The notes beneath the pieces are model-generated. The model ran no database searches. It saw only the letters and a program-made list of their open reading frames with translations, and was not told the DNA's origin. Below, piece after piece: positions 1-9,600 of a DNA stretch of 64,000 nt. Position 1 is the stretch's first letter; the number at the start of each line of letters is the position of its first letter. Position numbers and translations under genes: made by a program. Source of the DNA: Leptolyngbyaceae cyanobacterium C42_A2020_001 (GTDB lineage: Bacteria > Cyanobacteriota > Cyanobacteriia > Leptolyngbyales > Leptolyngbyaceae); contig JACYLN010000101.1 of NCBI GenBank assembly GCA_015272515.1, forward strand, positions 62,001 to 126,000, given 5' to 3'.

Positions 1-570
1 ATACAATCCCAGCATTAACGGATTGCCCTTGAAGTAAGCCCGAATCGCACGATCGGCGTTTGCCCGATATTCATCGCTGTCGAGATAGGGGTCAAACTGG
101 TTAACAGGAGCATACATATTGCGGTGCCACAGCATTGCCCGCATACACTCCTCGGCAAACTCCATATTGATGCGATCGTGCCAGAGGTGGTGGAATAGGC
201 GGGGCAATCCCTGCTTCAATTCACCTTTTTTGATGAACTCTTCCAGTTCTGGGTGAACGGTTCCGCGACCTCGCCAAATTCGCAAATCGGCGTTGTCTCC
301 GGCGTAGTGGTTTTCCCGCTGGAGGTATTCATCCGAAATAAAGAACTTGAAAAAGGGAAGGGGATTGAGAAACACCTGCTCGCCGATATAAAGCAGATCT
401 CGCCAGTAGAAATCCATTGGCACAGCATAGGCTTTGTACAGTCCAATGATTTGCATCAGGTTCTCTGGCGTATCAGGAAGCATGGCTCCCCCCGCTTCGA
501 GCCGATAGATAATTTCGGCGAAGGGGTGGTTAGATGGTGGAATTTTGGATTGGGGCGCAGACATATTCAT
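1..570 (-). CDS. cupA: CO2 hydration protein ChpX/CupA-type, partial (C-terminus beyond window)
   Basis: Reading leftward from the ATG at 570, 190 codons stay open to the window edge, so the C-terminal part is missing. The protein matches the Chp/Cup family, the zinc-containing subunits that NDH-1M modules with NdhD3/F3 or NdhD4/F4 use to hydrate CO2 at the thylakoid. Visible landmarks are an N-terminal PFAEIIYRLEAGG segment and a His-rich HHLWHDR at residues 127-133. That segment has the His-x4-Arg spacing reported for the zinc site of CupA; placing it here is my inference. AGGAA lies about 9 nt before the start. The gene is third after ndhF and ndhD on the same strand, 84 bp behind ndhD, as in the ndhF3-ndhD3-cupA operon. 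ChpY versus ChpX cannot be settled from half a protein; the adjacent LysR gene favours the inducible CupA form. Confidence 0.85.
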   Translation of the reverse strand, partial: MNMSAPQSKIPPSNHPFAEIIYRLEAGGAMLPDTPENLMQIIGLYKAYAVPMDFYWRDLLYIGEQVFLNPLPFFKFFISDEYLQRENHYAGDNADLRIWRGRGTVHPELEEFIKKGELKQGLPRLFHHLWHDRINMEFAEECMRAMLWHRNMYAPVNQFDPYLDSDEYRANADRAIRAYFKGNPLMLGLY

Positions 571-654
571 AGGCGCAGTTCCTGGGTTAATGGGTTGGAT
601 GAATGACTGGCAGATAGACCAAATGCAGATTTGCGAGTTTATAGAGAATGGCGA

Positions 655-2196
655 TTACAGTTGAGGCGCGATCGCGGCCGTTGGTACCGGAGCCTGACTC
701 ACAACAATTTGTCGCTCTACAGGGGTTGCCTCAACTAGAGCTGTAGTGGTTGTTTCACTCCAACGCACCAGCCAAGTAGGTTGAATGCCCAACCACAAAA
801 TCAGCCCAGTAAGAGCCAGCGCTGGAAAATGCTCCTTGAATGTGACACGGGGATAATATGCCGTTTTGGTATCCAACTTGCCGAAGCAAGTTCGATTCAA
901 CAAAATCACAAAATACACCGCCGTTAGCCCTGAACCTACAACCCCCAGCAGCGTGGGGATGGGAAAGATTTTGAAGCTGCCCTGGAACACCAGAAATTCT
1001 GAGATAAAGCCCACCATGCCAGGAATTCCAGCACTTGCCATGCCTGCCAAAATCAGCAGGGCGCTGGTCATCGGCAACCCGCGAATGGCGTTTAGCAACC
1101 CGTTTAATACATCCAGTTCGCGCGTGCCCACTTTGACCTCAATCACCCCAACTAAGTAGAACAACAGTGCCAGAATTAAACCGTGGCTCACCATCTGCGA
1201 AACGGCACCCACCATGCTGAGTGGAGTAAGCGCCGCCATGCCCAGCAGAACGTAACCCATGTGACCGATGGAACTGTAGGCAACCATGCGTTTGATATCT
1301 TTCTGAGCGATCGCCACCATTGCCCCATACATCACACACACAGCAGCAAGGATGGACAAACCTGGCGTAATTAATGACCACGTTTCAGGAAATAACCCCA
1401 CTCCAAAGCGGGCAAGACCATAGGTTCCTAGTTTTGACAACACCCCGCCCAGCAAAATCGCTGTCGGCGTAGAGGCTTCAACATATGCATCTGGTAACCA
1501 GGTGTGCAGCGGCACCAGAGGAATTTTGATCCCAAAACCTACCAGCACCAGTGTCAACAGAATCAGTTGGGTTCGCTGCGATAATTCCCCAGTTTGAATC
1601 GCGCTGTATTCAAAATTGGCAGATCCAGTCAGCCATCCAATCGCTAAAAATGCCGCCAAAATCAAAATGCCAGATGTTGCTGTATAGATCAAAAACTTCA
1701 TCCCGGCATAATCTCGTTTCTGCCCACCCCAGATCACAATTAACAAGTAAAACGGGATCAACTCCAACTCATAGAAAAAGAAGAACAGCAGCAGGTTTTG
1801 TGCCAGCAGTGCCCCTGCCATGCCCGCATTAATCAGCAATAAAAGACTGTAAAAAAGGCGTGGGCGATGGAGTTCTGTTGATTTTGGCGTAAGACTATTG
1901 CTACTGAAGGCAACAACTAACGTTAGCAAGTTACTGAGGGCGAGCAACGGCAGCGATAATCCATCAATTCCCAGGGAATAGTTAATGCCTAACGTGGGAA
2001 TCCACGGCAAAAACTCCTGAATCTGGATGCCTGTAGTCCTAGAGTCAAACTGGGTAAATAGCCAGAGCGTCCACAGGAGCGCGAAACTGCTGACCGCGAT
2101 CGCACTCCAACGCGATCGACTGGCAGATGAGGTGCCTGGAAAGAAGCCAATGAATGCGGCACCTAAAACTGGAAACCAAATCAGAGTACTAAGCAT
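655..2196 (-). CDS. ndhD3: NAD(P)H-quinone oxidoreductase subunit NdhD3/NdhD4 (CO2-uptake NDH-1)
   Basis: A 513-residue polytopic membrane protein of the NuoM/NdhD proton-antiporter family. Family landmarks are ELELIPFYLLIVIWGG (the essential Glu of the antiporter channel), [19 protein letters not shown], and DIKRMVAYSSIGHMGYV. It would form one of the two distal proton-pumping subunits of the NDH-1MS/MS' complex, which uses ferredoxin-derived electrons to drive CO2 hydration. The start at 2196 has AAGGAT about 9 nt upstream and lies only 19 bp after the ndhF stop, so the two are co-transcribed and probably translationally coupled. The VEAST variant at the HTWLPDA motif differs from the HGEAT form in the NdhD1 at 18830-20428, which supports assignment to the D3/D4 branch. 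D3 rather than D4 rests on context only. Confidence 0.9.
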   Translation of the reverse strand: MLSTLIWFPVLGAAFIGFFPGTSSASRSRWSAIAVSSFALLWTLWLFTQFDSRTTGIQIQEFLPWIPTLGINYSLGIDGLSLPLLALSNLLTLVVAFSSNSLTPKSTELHRPRLFYSLLLLINAGMAGALLAQNLLLFFFFYELELIPFYLLIVIWGGQKRDYAGMKFLIYTATSGILILAAFLAIGWLTGSANFEYSAIQTGELSQRTQLILLTLVLVGFGIKIPLVPLHTWLPDAYVEASTPTAILLGGVLSKLGTYGLARFGVGLFPETWSLITPGLSILAAVCVMYGAMVAIAQKDIKRMVAYSSIGHMGYVLLGMAALTPLSMVGAVSQMVSHGLILALLFYLVGVIEVKVGTRELDVLNGLLNAIRGLPMTSALLILAGMASAGIPGMVGFISEFLVFQGSFKIFPIPTLLGVVGSGLTAVYFVILLNRTCFGKLDTKTAYYPRVTFKEHFPALALTGLILWLGIQPTWLVRWSETTTTALVEATPVERQIVVSQAPVPTAAIAPQL

Positions 2197-2215
2197 AGGT
2201 CAATATCCTTTTTTC

Positions 2216-4102
2216 CTATCCCACCGATTGCTGGAGCAAGCTTGCCGTCACTACGAGCGCCATGTGCGACAGAAACGGGAAGCAGAGGAACAAGCCCAGC
2301 AACGTAATGCCGAGCACAATTGTTAATGCATAAGACTGAGACTGCCCAGAGGTGCTGTATCGCAGGCTTTGACCACCAAAGATCGTCGCCAGCCCAAACA
2401 AGTTCACAACTCCATCCACAAAGTACTTATCAAACCAGGAGGTGAGCCGAGAGATGAGATCGACCGTCACCACAATGCTGGAGCGATACAACGTTGGGGT
2501 ATAGAAATCATAAGAAACCAGGTCTTGCAGCACTTTTGAGGGAAAGCGAATGGGTTTGGGAATGGATTTGCCCAGGTAGACTACGGCACTCAAACTACAC
2601 CCAAAAATACTCGACCAGGTAAGCAGTAAGGCAATATCTTTGCTGATCTCAGCCCAACTAGGCAACAACGAACACGCTTGCAAAACTAAGGGAACGTGCA
2701 ACGTGAAGCCTAGCAATACGGTCATTGGCAGCATCATGGGCCAATGTACTTCTGGCGATCGCTGCGACATCTGCTTCGCCTCGCCACCAAATACCAGACA
2801 AAACACCCTCGTTAAGCCAAATGCAGTCAGGGCATTGACCAGAAGCAACACCCCTACCAACCAGGGATGAGTGTCTTTCAACCCATCTGTCAGTTCTTGA
2901 ATTGCCCAGAAGCTACCAAACGGCGGAAACGCAATTAGCCCCAGTGTGCCAAAAATAAATGCAAGACCGGAAATCGGGCGACGCGACCACAGCCCACCCA
3001 GTTGCGTCACATCTTGCGTGATGCTGTTCCAGATGATACCGCCAATGCTCATGGTGAGCAGCGCGATCGCTACAGCGTGGGTAAACACCAGCAACAATGC
3101 AGCTTTTGTGAATCCAGTACTTACTGCAATAAACACAATGCCCATGTAGGCACTCACCAAGTAAGACAGAGTCCGCTTGATATCAATCTGTGCCAATGCA
3201 ATCAAGGCACCACCCACTGCCGTTACCGCACCAACAAAGGTCGCAACTGACAACGCCACCGGGGAAAGCGCCAATACTGGCTGCAATTTCACCAATACCC
3301 AGGCTCCAGTTGCCACTACCACGGAGTTTCGCAGAATGGTGGAGGGAATTGGACCTTCCATTGCTTCATCCAGCCACAGATGCAGCGGGAATTGAGCACA
3401 TTTGCCCATAGGTCCAGCAATTAAGCCCAGCCCGATCAGGGTCATCACTGTAGGGTCAACCTGAGCCGTCTTAGCCCATTCAGCCAACTCAGAAAAATCC
3501 CAGGTTCTAGCTAGAGGGTAGAGCGCTACAACCGCCATCAGCAGGAATAAATCCCCAACCCGTTTAGTGAGGAATGCGTCGCGCGCACCCGTAACCACCA
3601 ACGACTGATTAAACCAGAAGCCAACGAGCAGGTAAGTTCCTAAAGTGAGAATTTCTAAGATGATGTAACTGAAGAATAACGAGTCGCACAACACGAGAGC
3701 CGTCATCCCAGCCTCAAATAGTGCTAACAGGGAGAAGAACCGCGCCCACCCCCAATCCATCTCCAGATAGCCAAAGGCAAACACCTGCGCCAACAGGTTC
3801 ATACCGGAGATGAGGGCGATCGCGCCAACCGTCAAAGAAGAAACATCAACCGGAATCGAGAGGGATAAACCTGCCACTTCCAACCACTGAAACGAAACTT
3901 CGTAAGGTGGCTGATTCCACACGGCTGGCAGGGCAAACAATGCGTGGACAAAGGTCATCAGCGTCATCAATGCATTAATGTACCCCGCTGGGCGAGGTCC
4001 CGTTCGACGAGTAATCGAAGGGAACCAAATCACCGATAGCGTAGCTCCTAGCAGTGAGTAGAAGGGTACCAACCAAATGTTGTGTAAGAAGAGGGAAGCC
4101 AT
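2216..4102 (-). CDS. ndhF3: NAD(P)H-quinone oxidoreductase subunit NdhF3/NdhF4 (CO2-uptake NDH-1)
   Basis: A 628-residue NuoL/NdhF-family antiporter subunit with about 16 hydrophobic segments and the long C-terminal amphipathic tail region. Landmarks are ILEILTLGTYLLVGFWF, DAFLTKRVGDLFLL, GPMGKCAQFPLHLWLDEAMEGP and QIDIKRTLSYLVSAYMG. Where the NdhF1 in this window reads SALIHAATM, this protein reads STILRNSVV, so the usual His is replaced. That is a hallmark of the F3/F4 branch whose distal site is taken over by the CO2-hydrating Cup subunit (family assignment by inference). GAGGTGATTTGA precedes the ATG at 4102. It is the first gene of the ndhF-ndhD-cup operon. The LysR gene beyond the fasciclin gene suggests low-carbon induction, typical for F3. 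Confidence 0.9.
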   Translation of the reverse strand: MASLFLHNIWLVPFYSLLGATLSVIWFPSITRRTGPRPAGYINALMTLMTFVHALFALPAVWNQPPYEVSFQWLEVAGLSLSIPVDVSSLTVGAIALISGMNLLAQVFAFGYLEMDWGWARFFSLLALFEAGMTALVLCDSLFFSYIILEILTLGTYLLVGFWFNQSLVVTGARDAFLTKRVGDLFLLMAVVALYPLARTWDFSELAEWAKTAQVDPTVMTLIGLGLIAGPMGKCAQFPLHLWLDEAMEGPIPSTILRNSVVVATGAWVLVKLQPVLALSPVALSVATFVGAVTAVGGALIALAQIDIKRTLSYLVSAYMGIVFIAVSTGFTKAALLLVFTHAVAIALLTMSIGGIIWNSITQDVTQLGGLWSRRPISGLAFIFGTLGLIAFPPFGSFWAIQELTDGLKDTHPWLVGVLLLVNALTAFGLTRVFCLVFGGEAKQMSQRSPEVHWPMMLPMTVLLGFTLHVPLVLQACSLLPSWAEISKDIALLLTWSSIFGCSLSAVVYLGKSIPKPIRFPSKVLQDLVSYDFYTPTLYRSSIVVTVDLISRLTSWFDKYFVDGVVNLFGLATIFGGQSLRYSTSGQSQSYALTIVLGITLLGLFLCFPFLSHMALVVTASLLQQSVG

Positions 4103-4562
4103 TCAAATCACCTCATGGGGGTTGGGAACAAATTTGTAGCACATAGCAGCTCAAGAGAATTTACCCTCTGAGCCTTAAAAATAATTCGATTTTTTTCAAT
4201 CTTTCTTCTACTTAGTATTTAACATTCTCGATGCCAAAAGATAGTGATTAATGATTTGAAATTTATTTACCTGATCATCAAAAATCTTAATGGTCAAACC
4301 AAAGGATCGGCAGAACTATTGACGAAACCGGAGTTTGAATATTCAAAAAAATCTATTGAAAAACCCTACAATCAAAAACCATCCGAAAATCTTGCTCCCA
4401 TCGAAGCGTGATACCCATGTAGTCGTTACTTTTTGCATGAGAAGGACAGGTTGTAAAAAGCACCAAACCAGGTAATAAAAATCCCCCTTCACCCAATCAA
4501 AAAAAGATGATGCAAAGGAGGATTTGTCAATACTGATGATGGAGAAAGCCAAAATAAATTGC
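4103..4562. other. AT-rich intergenic region, ndhF3 leader
   Basis: 460 bp between the fasciclin stop and the ndhF3 start. It is much more AT-rich than its surroundings, especially 4180-4330, and is the likely promoter and 5' leader of the ndhF3 operon. I see no confident sigma-70 box. A 69-codon open frame on the minus strand (4552-4343) starts right after the fasciclin stop but has no recognisable family and is probably chance. Several TTA/TAA half sites of the LysR type (for example around 4249-4272) are present but not diagnostic in such AT-rich DNA. Confidence 0.5.
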
Positions 4563-4964
4563 TTATCCCATTAAGATGACGGTATCAATCACATGAATCA
4601 CTCCGTTATCAGCTTGAATGTCCGGAGCAATTACCGTGGCATTTTTAACTTCAAAATTTTCAGAGCAATCAATGGGAATTGTTGAACCTTCAACAGAAGT
4701 AACAACTCCTAACTCTGCTAACTCTGCTTGAGTGAGTCTGCCGGGTACAACATGAAATTTCAAAATCCGGGTTAATTGAGGGATGTTTTGCACTAACGTT
4801 TGGATGGTTCCCGGAGGCAGTTTTGCAAACGCATCATCGTTAGGCGCGAAGACTGTAAAAGGTCCGGGACTTTTTAGCGTTTCAACTAAGCCCGCCGCTT
4901 GAACAGCCGTTACCAGAGTGGTGAAAGAACCTGCACTAACTGCAATGTCAACAATATCTGCCAT
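4563..4964 (-). CDS. Fasciclin (FAS1) domain protein, CupS-like candidate
   Basis: A 133-residue single-domain FAS1 protein without signal peptide or membrane segment, so probably cytoplasmic. The H1 motif [11 protein letters not shown] lies at about residues 37-47 and the H2-like [12 protein letters not shown] closes the C-terminus. CupS, the small accessory subunit of NDH-1MS, is a FAS1 protein, normally encoded directly downstream of cupA. Here the FAS1 gene is on the same strand as the ndhF3 operon but upstream of it, separated by 460 bp. A GGAG precedes the ATG at 4964. It may be CupS relocated, or one of the stand-alone cyanobacterial fasciclins whose role is unknown. The identity as FAS1 is firm; the CupS role is inferred from position only. 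Confidence 0.85.
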   Translation of the reverse strand: MADIVDIAVSAGSFTTLVTAVQAAGLVETLKSPGPFTVFAPNDDAFAKLPPGTIQTLVQNIPQLTRILKFHVVPGRLTQAELAELGVVTSVEGSTIPIDCSENFEVKNATVIAPDIQADNGVIHVIDTVILMG

Positions 4965-5312
4965 TAATATTCACTCCAAACCAGGCTGATCGAGATAGGA
5001 TAGGGACATCGAGAGTAAAACATTCGTTTCACAACGAGCTATACTGACCGTTGATTGCAACTTCGACTCTAAGAGGATGTGGAAAAAGCGTTGCACAACG
5101 GGGAGGATTGAATATCGGAACTAAAGGCTGCGATGGCGATTCACCGAGTTTTAATTACGACATCATCAAAACTTACCTGTGCAACGCTGTTATGGAAGGG
5201 AGCATAGACTCTTAGCAATGATAATAACTCTGGAACTTATAAATAAAAATCATTGTTTCTGATTAGAATGATAGAAGCATATCTATGACCTTCTTTATTG
5301 GGAGATCCGCTC
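4965..5312. promoter_or_regulatory. Divergent control region between fasciclin and LysR genes
   Basis: 348 bp separate the divergent fasciclin and LysR-type genes, the classic arrangement for a LysR regulator acting on its neighbour. A perfect 11-bp inverted repeat, AGCGTTGCACA at 5087-5097 and TGTGCAACGCT at 5178-5188, spans 80 nt in the middle. The right part (5215-5285) is AT-rich and probably holds the LysR gene promoter. No verified binding motif can be assigned from sequence alone. Confidence 0.45.
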
Positions 5313-6290
5313 TTGAGGCAAGCCACTCTCCATCAGCTCAAGGTATTTGAGGCAGTCGCTCGTCATAACAGTTTCACCCGTGCTGCCGAAGAGTTGTTTC
5401 TAACACAGCCTACGGTTTCGATGCAGGTAAAGCAGCTATCTAAAGCAGTTGGGTTGCCGTTGTTTGAGCAGGTAGGTAAACGACTGTTCCTCACAGATGC
5501 CGGAAAAGAGCTTTATACGACCTGCCGTGAAATTTTCGATCGCTTATCGCAGTTTGAGATTGCGATCGCCGATATGAAAGGGCTGAAACAGGGATCTTTA
5601 CGACTCGCTGTAGTGACCACGGCTAAGTACGTAATTCCGCGTTTGCTGGGTCCTTTTTGCCAGCGCTATCCCGGCATCGATGTTTCGCTGACGGTGACCA
5701 ACCACGAGTACGTAATTGAGAGCTTGGCAAATAACCGTCATGACCTCTACATTCTCAGTCAACCCCCTGATGATTTGGATGTCTCTATTCATCCGTTTCT
5801 CGACAATCCACTTGTAGTGATTGCCTGGCACGACCATCCCCTTGCTAGAGAGAAGGATATTCCCATCAAGCGGTTGGCAGATGAACCATTTATTATGCGG
5901 GAGCCAGGATCGGGAACCCGCAAAGCGGTGCAAAAGCTGTTTGACGAGCAGAACGTGCCATTGAAGGTGAAGTTGGATTTAGGTAGCAATGAGGCGATTA
6001 AACAGGCGATCGCCGGAGGACTAGGAGTTTCAGTGCTATCGATTCATACGCTGGCACTAGAAGGAACGAATAGTCAACTGGCGATTTTGGATGTGGAGAA
6101 CTTCCCAATCCAGCGCTATTGGTACGTTGTCTATCCTTCGGGCAAGCAGCTTTCCATTATTGCCCAAACCTTTTTTGATTACTTACTCAATGAAGGTAAA
6201 ACGGTTGCAGAAAAAACGGCGTTTGAAGGCATTTTTAGTCAGGCTCACAAACCCGATCGTCCATCTGCCGATGCTGACACCAGTGAATAA
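5313..6290 (+). CDS. ccmR: LysR-type transcriptional regulator, CmpR/CcmR (NdhR) group
   Basis: A 325-residue LysR protein. The N-terminal winged helix-turn-helix reads ATLHQLKVFEAVARHNSF, then FTRAAEELFLTQPTVSMQV, nearly a signature of the cyanobacterial carbon regulators CmpR and CcmR/NdhR. The C-terminal two-lobed effector domain includes LRLAVVTTAKYVIPRLLGPF and REPGSGTRKAVQ, and in the relatives it binds 2-oxoglutarate, 2-phosphoglycolate, RuBP or NADP+. I chose TTG at 5313 because GGAG sits 8 nt upstream and the family begins just before QATLHQL; a TTG at 5298 would add five residues. It is divergent from the fasciclin and ndhF3 genes, as ccmR is near ndhF3 in some cyanobacteria. CcmR (repressor of ndhF3/ndhD3/cupA) is therefore more likely than CmpR (activator of cmpABCD), but the two are close paralogues. 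Confidence 0.85.
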   Translation: MRQATLHQLKVFEAVARHNSFTRAAEELFLTQPTVSMQVKQLSKAVGLPLFEQVGKRLFLTDAGKELYTTCREIFDRLSQFEIAIADMKGLKQGSLRLAVVTTAKYVIPRLLGPFCQRYPGIDVSLTVTNHEYVIESLANNRHDLYILSQPPDDLDVSIHPFLDNPLVVIAWHDHPLAREKDIPIKRLADEPFIMREPGSGTRKAVQKLFDEQNVPLKVKLDLGSNEAIKQAIAGGLGVSVLSIHTLALEGTNSQLAILDVENFPIQRYWYVVYPSGKQLSIIAQTFFDYLLNEGKTVAEKTAFEGIFSQAHKPDRPSADADTSE

Positions 6291-6618
6291 GCGACTGTTC
6301 GATTCAAAATCTGCTGTATCACTTCATACAATCTTCAACTTTGACGTTTTCCAGGCTACGTAGATTTCACAGTCTGTCAGTGTAGCGTGATCTGGTGAAA
6401 ACTCGCATCTCCTAACCAATCACTTGCTTGCTCAACCAGATTGAGCTGGAGCGGTGGCTGTCTCCACAGGGCTTTAAGCATTTGTGGGGGGTGTTCGTGT
6501 GTCTGAAAAGCCGCACGCTGTTGATGTTGCTTTGGCTGCATCTGTACTTTTTATGCGATTCGGTTAGTCCCACCCAGCTTTTGCCTCCAATTGTTCACGC
6601 AGCTATGAGGTTTGTTTT
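6291..6618. other. Intergenic region, no supported gene
   Basis: 328 bp between the LysR gene and the secreted nuclease gene. A 69-codon plus-strand frame (6428-6637) overlaps the nuclease start, has no family features and is not supported. GAGG near 6607 is the ribosome binding site of the nuclease. No hairpin, tRNA-like fold or repeat stood out. Confidence 0.4.
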
Positions 6619-9600
6619 ATGCCCGCAATTCGTTTAAGCAGCCCCTACATCCAAACGTTTGATGCTTTGCTGGCATCGGGTTCTGGAACCTGGGTGAATG
6701 ATCCAGCGACCGATGGCGGCGTTGGGCTGGCTGGATGGTATACGGCTCGGACTGGCTCTGGTACTACGATCGCGGCAGATACAGGCTCCAATAATGCTGG
6801 CAATTTGTATAGTTATGGCTCGGCTGGCAGTAGCGATCGCGCATTGGGTTCGATTGGCTCTGGCAATGCCGCCGCAGGCAATTTCTTTTGGGGGGTGCGC
6901 CTGATCAACGACACCAGCAGCCTTCTTTCCGCGCTTACCATCAGCTACACCGGAGAGCAATGGCGCTATAGCGGCACAACCGCTGCCCAAACCGTTGATT
7001 TTCAGTATCAAATTGCAGCTACCAGCCTCACCGCTGGCACCTGGGTTGATTTCAATCCCCTCGATTTTGTCAGCCCCGTGATTTCAGGAACTACAGGTGC
7101 ACTCAACGGCAATGTTGCACCCAACCAGACGGCTCTTTCCACCACCTTGAGCGGGCTATCTCTGGCACCGGGGCAAGAAATTTGGCTGCGCTGGTCGGAT
7201 ATTGACCATCCTGGTAGTGATCAGGGTTTGGCGATTGATAATTTTTCTGTCTCTACCACCGTCACACCACCCTCAGGTGCAGGCATCACCGTGATCCAGT
7301 CGGGCGGCAGTACGGATGTGAACGAGCAGGGCGAAACTACTGATACCTACGCGATCGCCCTCAGCACCGTTCCCATTGCCCCCGTGAATATCACCATCAC
7401 TGCCGATGCTCAAACCGTGGTGAGTGTGGATGGGGTCAACTTCTCTAACTCCCGCAGCCTGACCCTGACCGATACCACGCCTGCAACTGTCACCGTCAGA
7501 GCGATCAATGACACACTGCAAGAAAGCTCTCCCCATGTCGGAGTCATTACTCACGCGATCGCCAGTGCCGATGCCGCCTACGCTGCCCTCACCCTTCCCA
7601 ACATCAACGTCAACATTCTGGATAACGATGTCGCGCTGCAACTCACCAAAATCAGCACGATTCAGGGTACTGGTTCTGCTGCAACGGCAGGCACCTTCAC
7701 CATCGAAGGCATTGTTGTAGGCGATTTCCCTGGTACTACTAACAATGGCTTCTACATTCAGGAAGAAGACGCGGATGCGGATGGTAACCCGCTGACCTCC
7801 GAAGGGATTTTTGTGAACTCCTCGGCGGCTGTGAACTTTGGCGATCGCGTGCGGATTACCGGAACCGTAGCGGAAAACTCCACTTCCCCCTCCTTCAACC
7901 AGGCAATCATTACCCCCACCAGCGCTGCCGATCTGGTCATCACTGGAACCGGATTGCAAAACCTGGTTACTCCCACCAACGTTGTGCTGGGAACAGATGC
8001 GGGCGAAACTCCCAACAACCAACTGGAACGTTACGAGGGAATGTTGGTGACCTTTGACCAGACCCTCACTGTCACCGAGACCTTTCAGCTAGGGCGATTT
8101 GGGCAAATTGCCCTGTCCTCCACAGGCATTCAACGCACTCCTACCGACTTTATTGACCCCAACGACAGTCCTGCATCTGGCACTAACTCTAGCGGCAGCA
8201 GCAACGTTGCAGCGGTCACTGCCCAACAAACTGCAAACGCCCAAAACCGCATTTTCCTGGACGACGGATTCAACAACTCGTTCCAATTCCCAACGCCTTA
8301 CGTTAACCGCACTCCAGGACAACCGGAAACGCTGCGAGTGGGCACTACAGTTGAAAGCTTGACCGGGGTGTTAGGGTTTGGTTTCAATGCCTATCGAGTT
8401 CAACGCAATCCTTACGATGCAGCGGATACTTTTAACCAACTGTATCCGCTGACCTTTAACTACGCTCCTCGTCCTGAAGCACCGCCTGTGGTGGGTGGGG
8501 ATGTGAAAGTGGCAAGTTTCAACGTCTTGAACTACTTCACGACTTTGAGCAACGGCTCAAACACTGCTAGAGGCGCAAACAGTCCGGCGGAATTTGAGCG
8601 ACAGCAAGCCAAGATTGTGGCAGCAATTACCCAACTGAACGCTGATGTGTTGGGCTTGATCGAAATTGAAAACAACGCTTCCACTGCCATCAGCAATTTG
8701 GTGGATGCTTTGAATGCAGTGGCAGGCGCAGGCACCTATGCCTTCATCGCGGATCCTGCTGGATATACCAGTCTGCCGGGTGGCATCGATGCCATTAAAG
8801 TTGGTTTCATCTACAAACCGGCTGTGGTGACTCCGGTGGGAGCCGCGATCGCCTCTGCGGATCTTGCCTTTGGCAGCGCCAGAGCACCGATCGCCCAAAC
8901 TTTCCAGACGAATGCTACGGGCGCAATCTTCACCCCGATCATTAACCACTTTAAGTCCAAGAGTTCTAGCGCCGGATTGTCGGGCGATGCCGATCAGGGT
9001 GATGGACAAGGACTCTCCAATGCGTCTCGGAAAGCACAGGCTGAAGCATTGTTGAACTTTGTCAACAACATTGTGATTCCACAATCTGGCGATGCCGACG
9101 TGATGCTATTGGGCGACTTCAACGCTTATGGCGAAGAAGACCCCATCGATATTTTGCGGACCGGTGGATATACCTTGCTGGAAACCAACCCCAGCTACAT
9201 TTTTGATGGGCAGGTGGGTTCGCTTGATCACGTGCTGGTCAGTCAGTCGTTAGTCAATCAGGTGGCTGGAGCTGAAACCTGGAATATCAACTCGCTAGAA
9301 CCCAACGTGCTGGATTACAACGACAACGTGCTGAATTCGGGCGAGAGCAGCAGCAACCCACCCCTCAACGACCCCACCCTCTACGCACCCGATCCCTTCC
9401 GCTCCTCTGACCATGATCCAGTGCTGGTCGGACTCAACCTCACCGTGGCAGGCGCAGGTCAAACCATCAACGGTACCCGCAATGCTGACAACCTGACAGG
9501 CACGGCTGGCAATGATACGATTCGTGGCAATGATGGCAACGACACGATTCGCGGTAACGATGGCAATGACATCATCGAAGGCGGACGGGGTGGCGACATC

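Noticed and set aside
4343-4552. 69-codon frame after the fasciclin gene
   Set aside because: AT-rich, no family likeness and no ribosome binding site.
6290-6330. GTTCGATTC T-loop-like sequence
   Set aside because: No matching acceptor or anticodon arm around it; not a tRNA.
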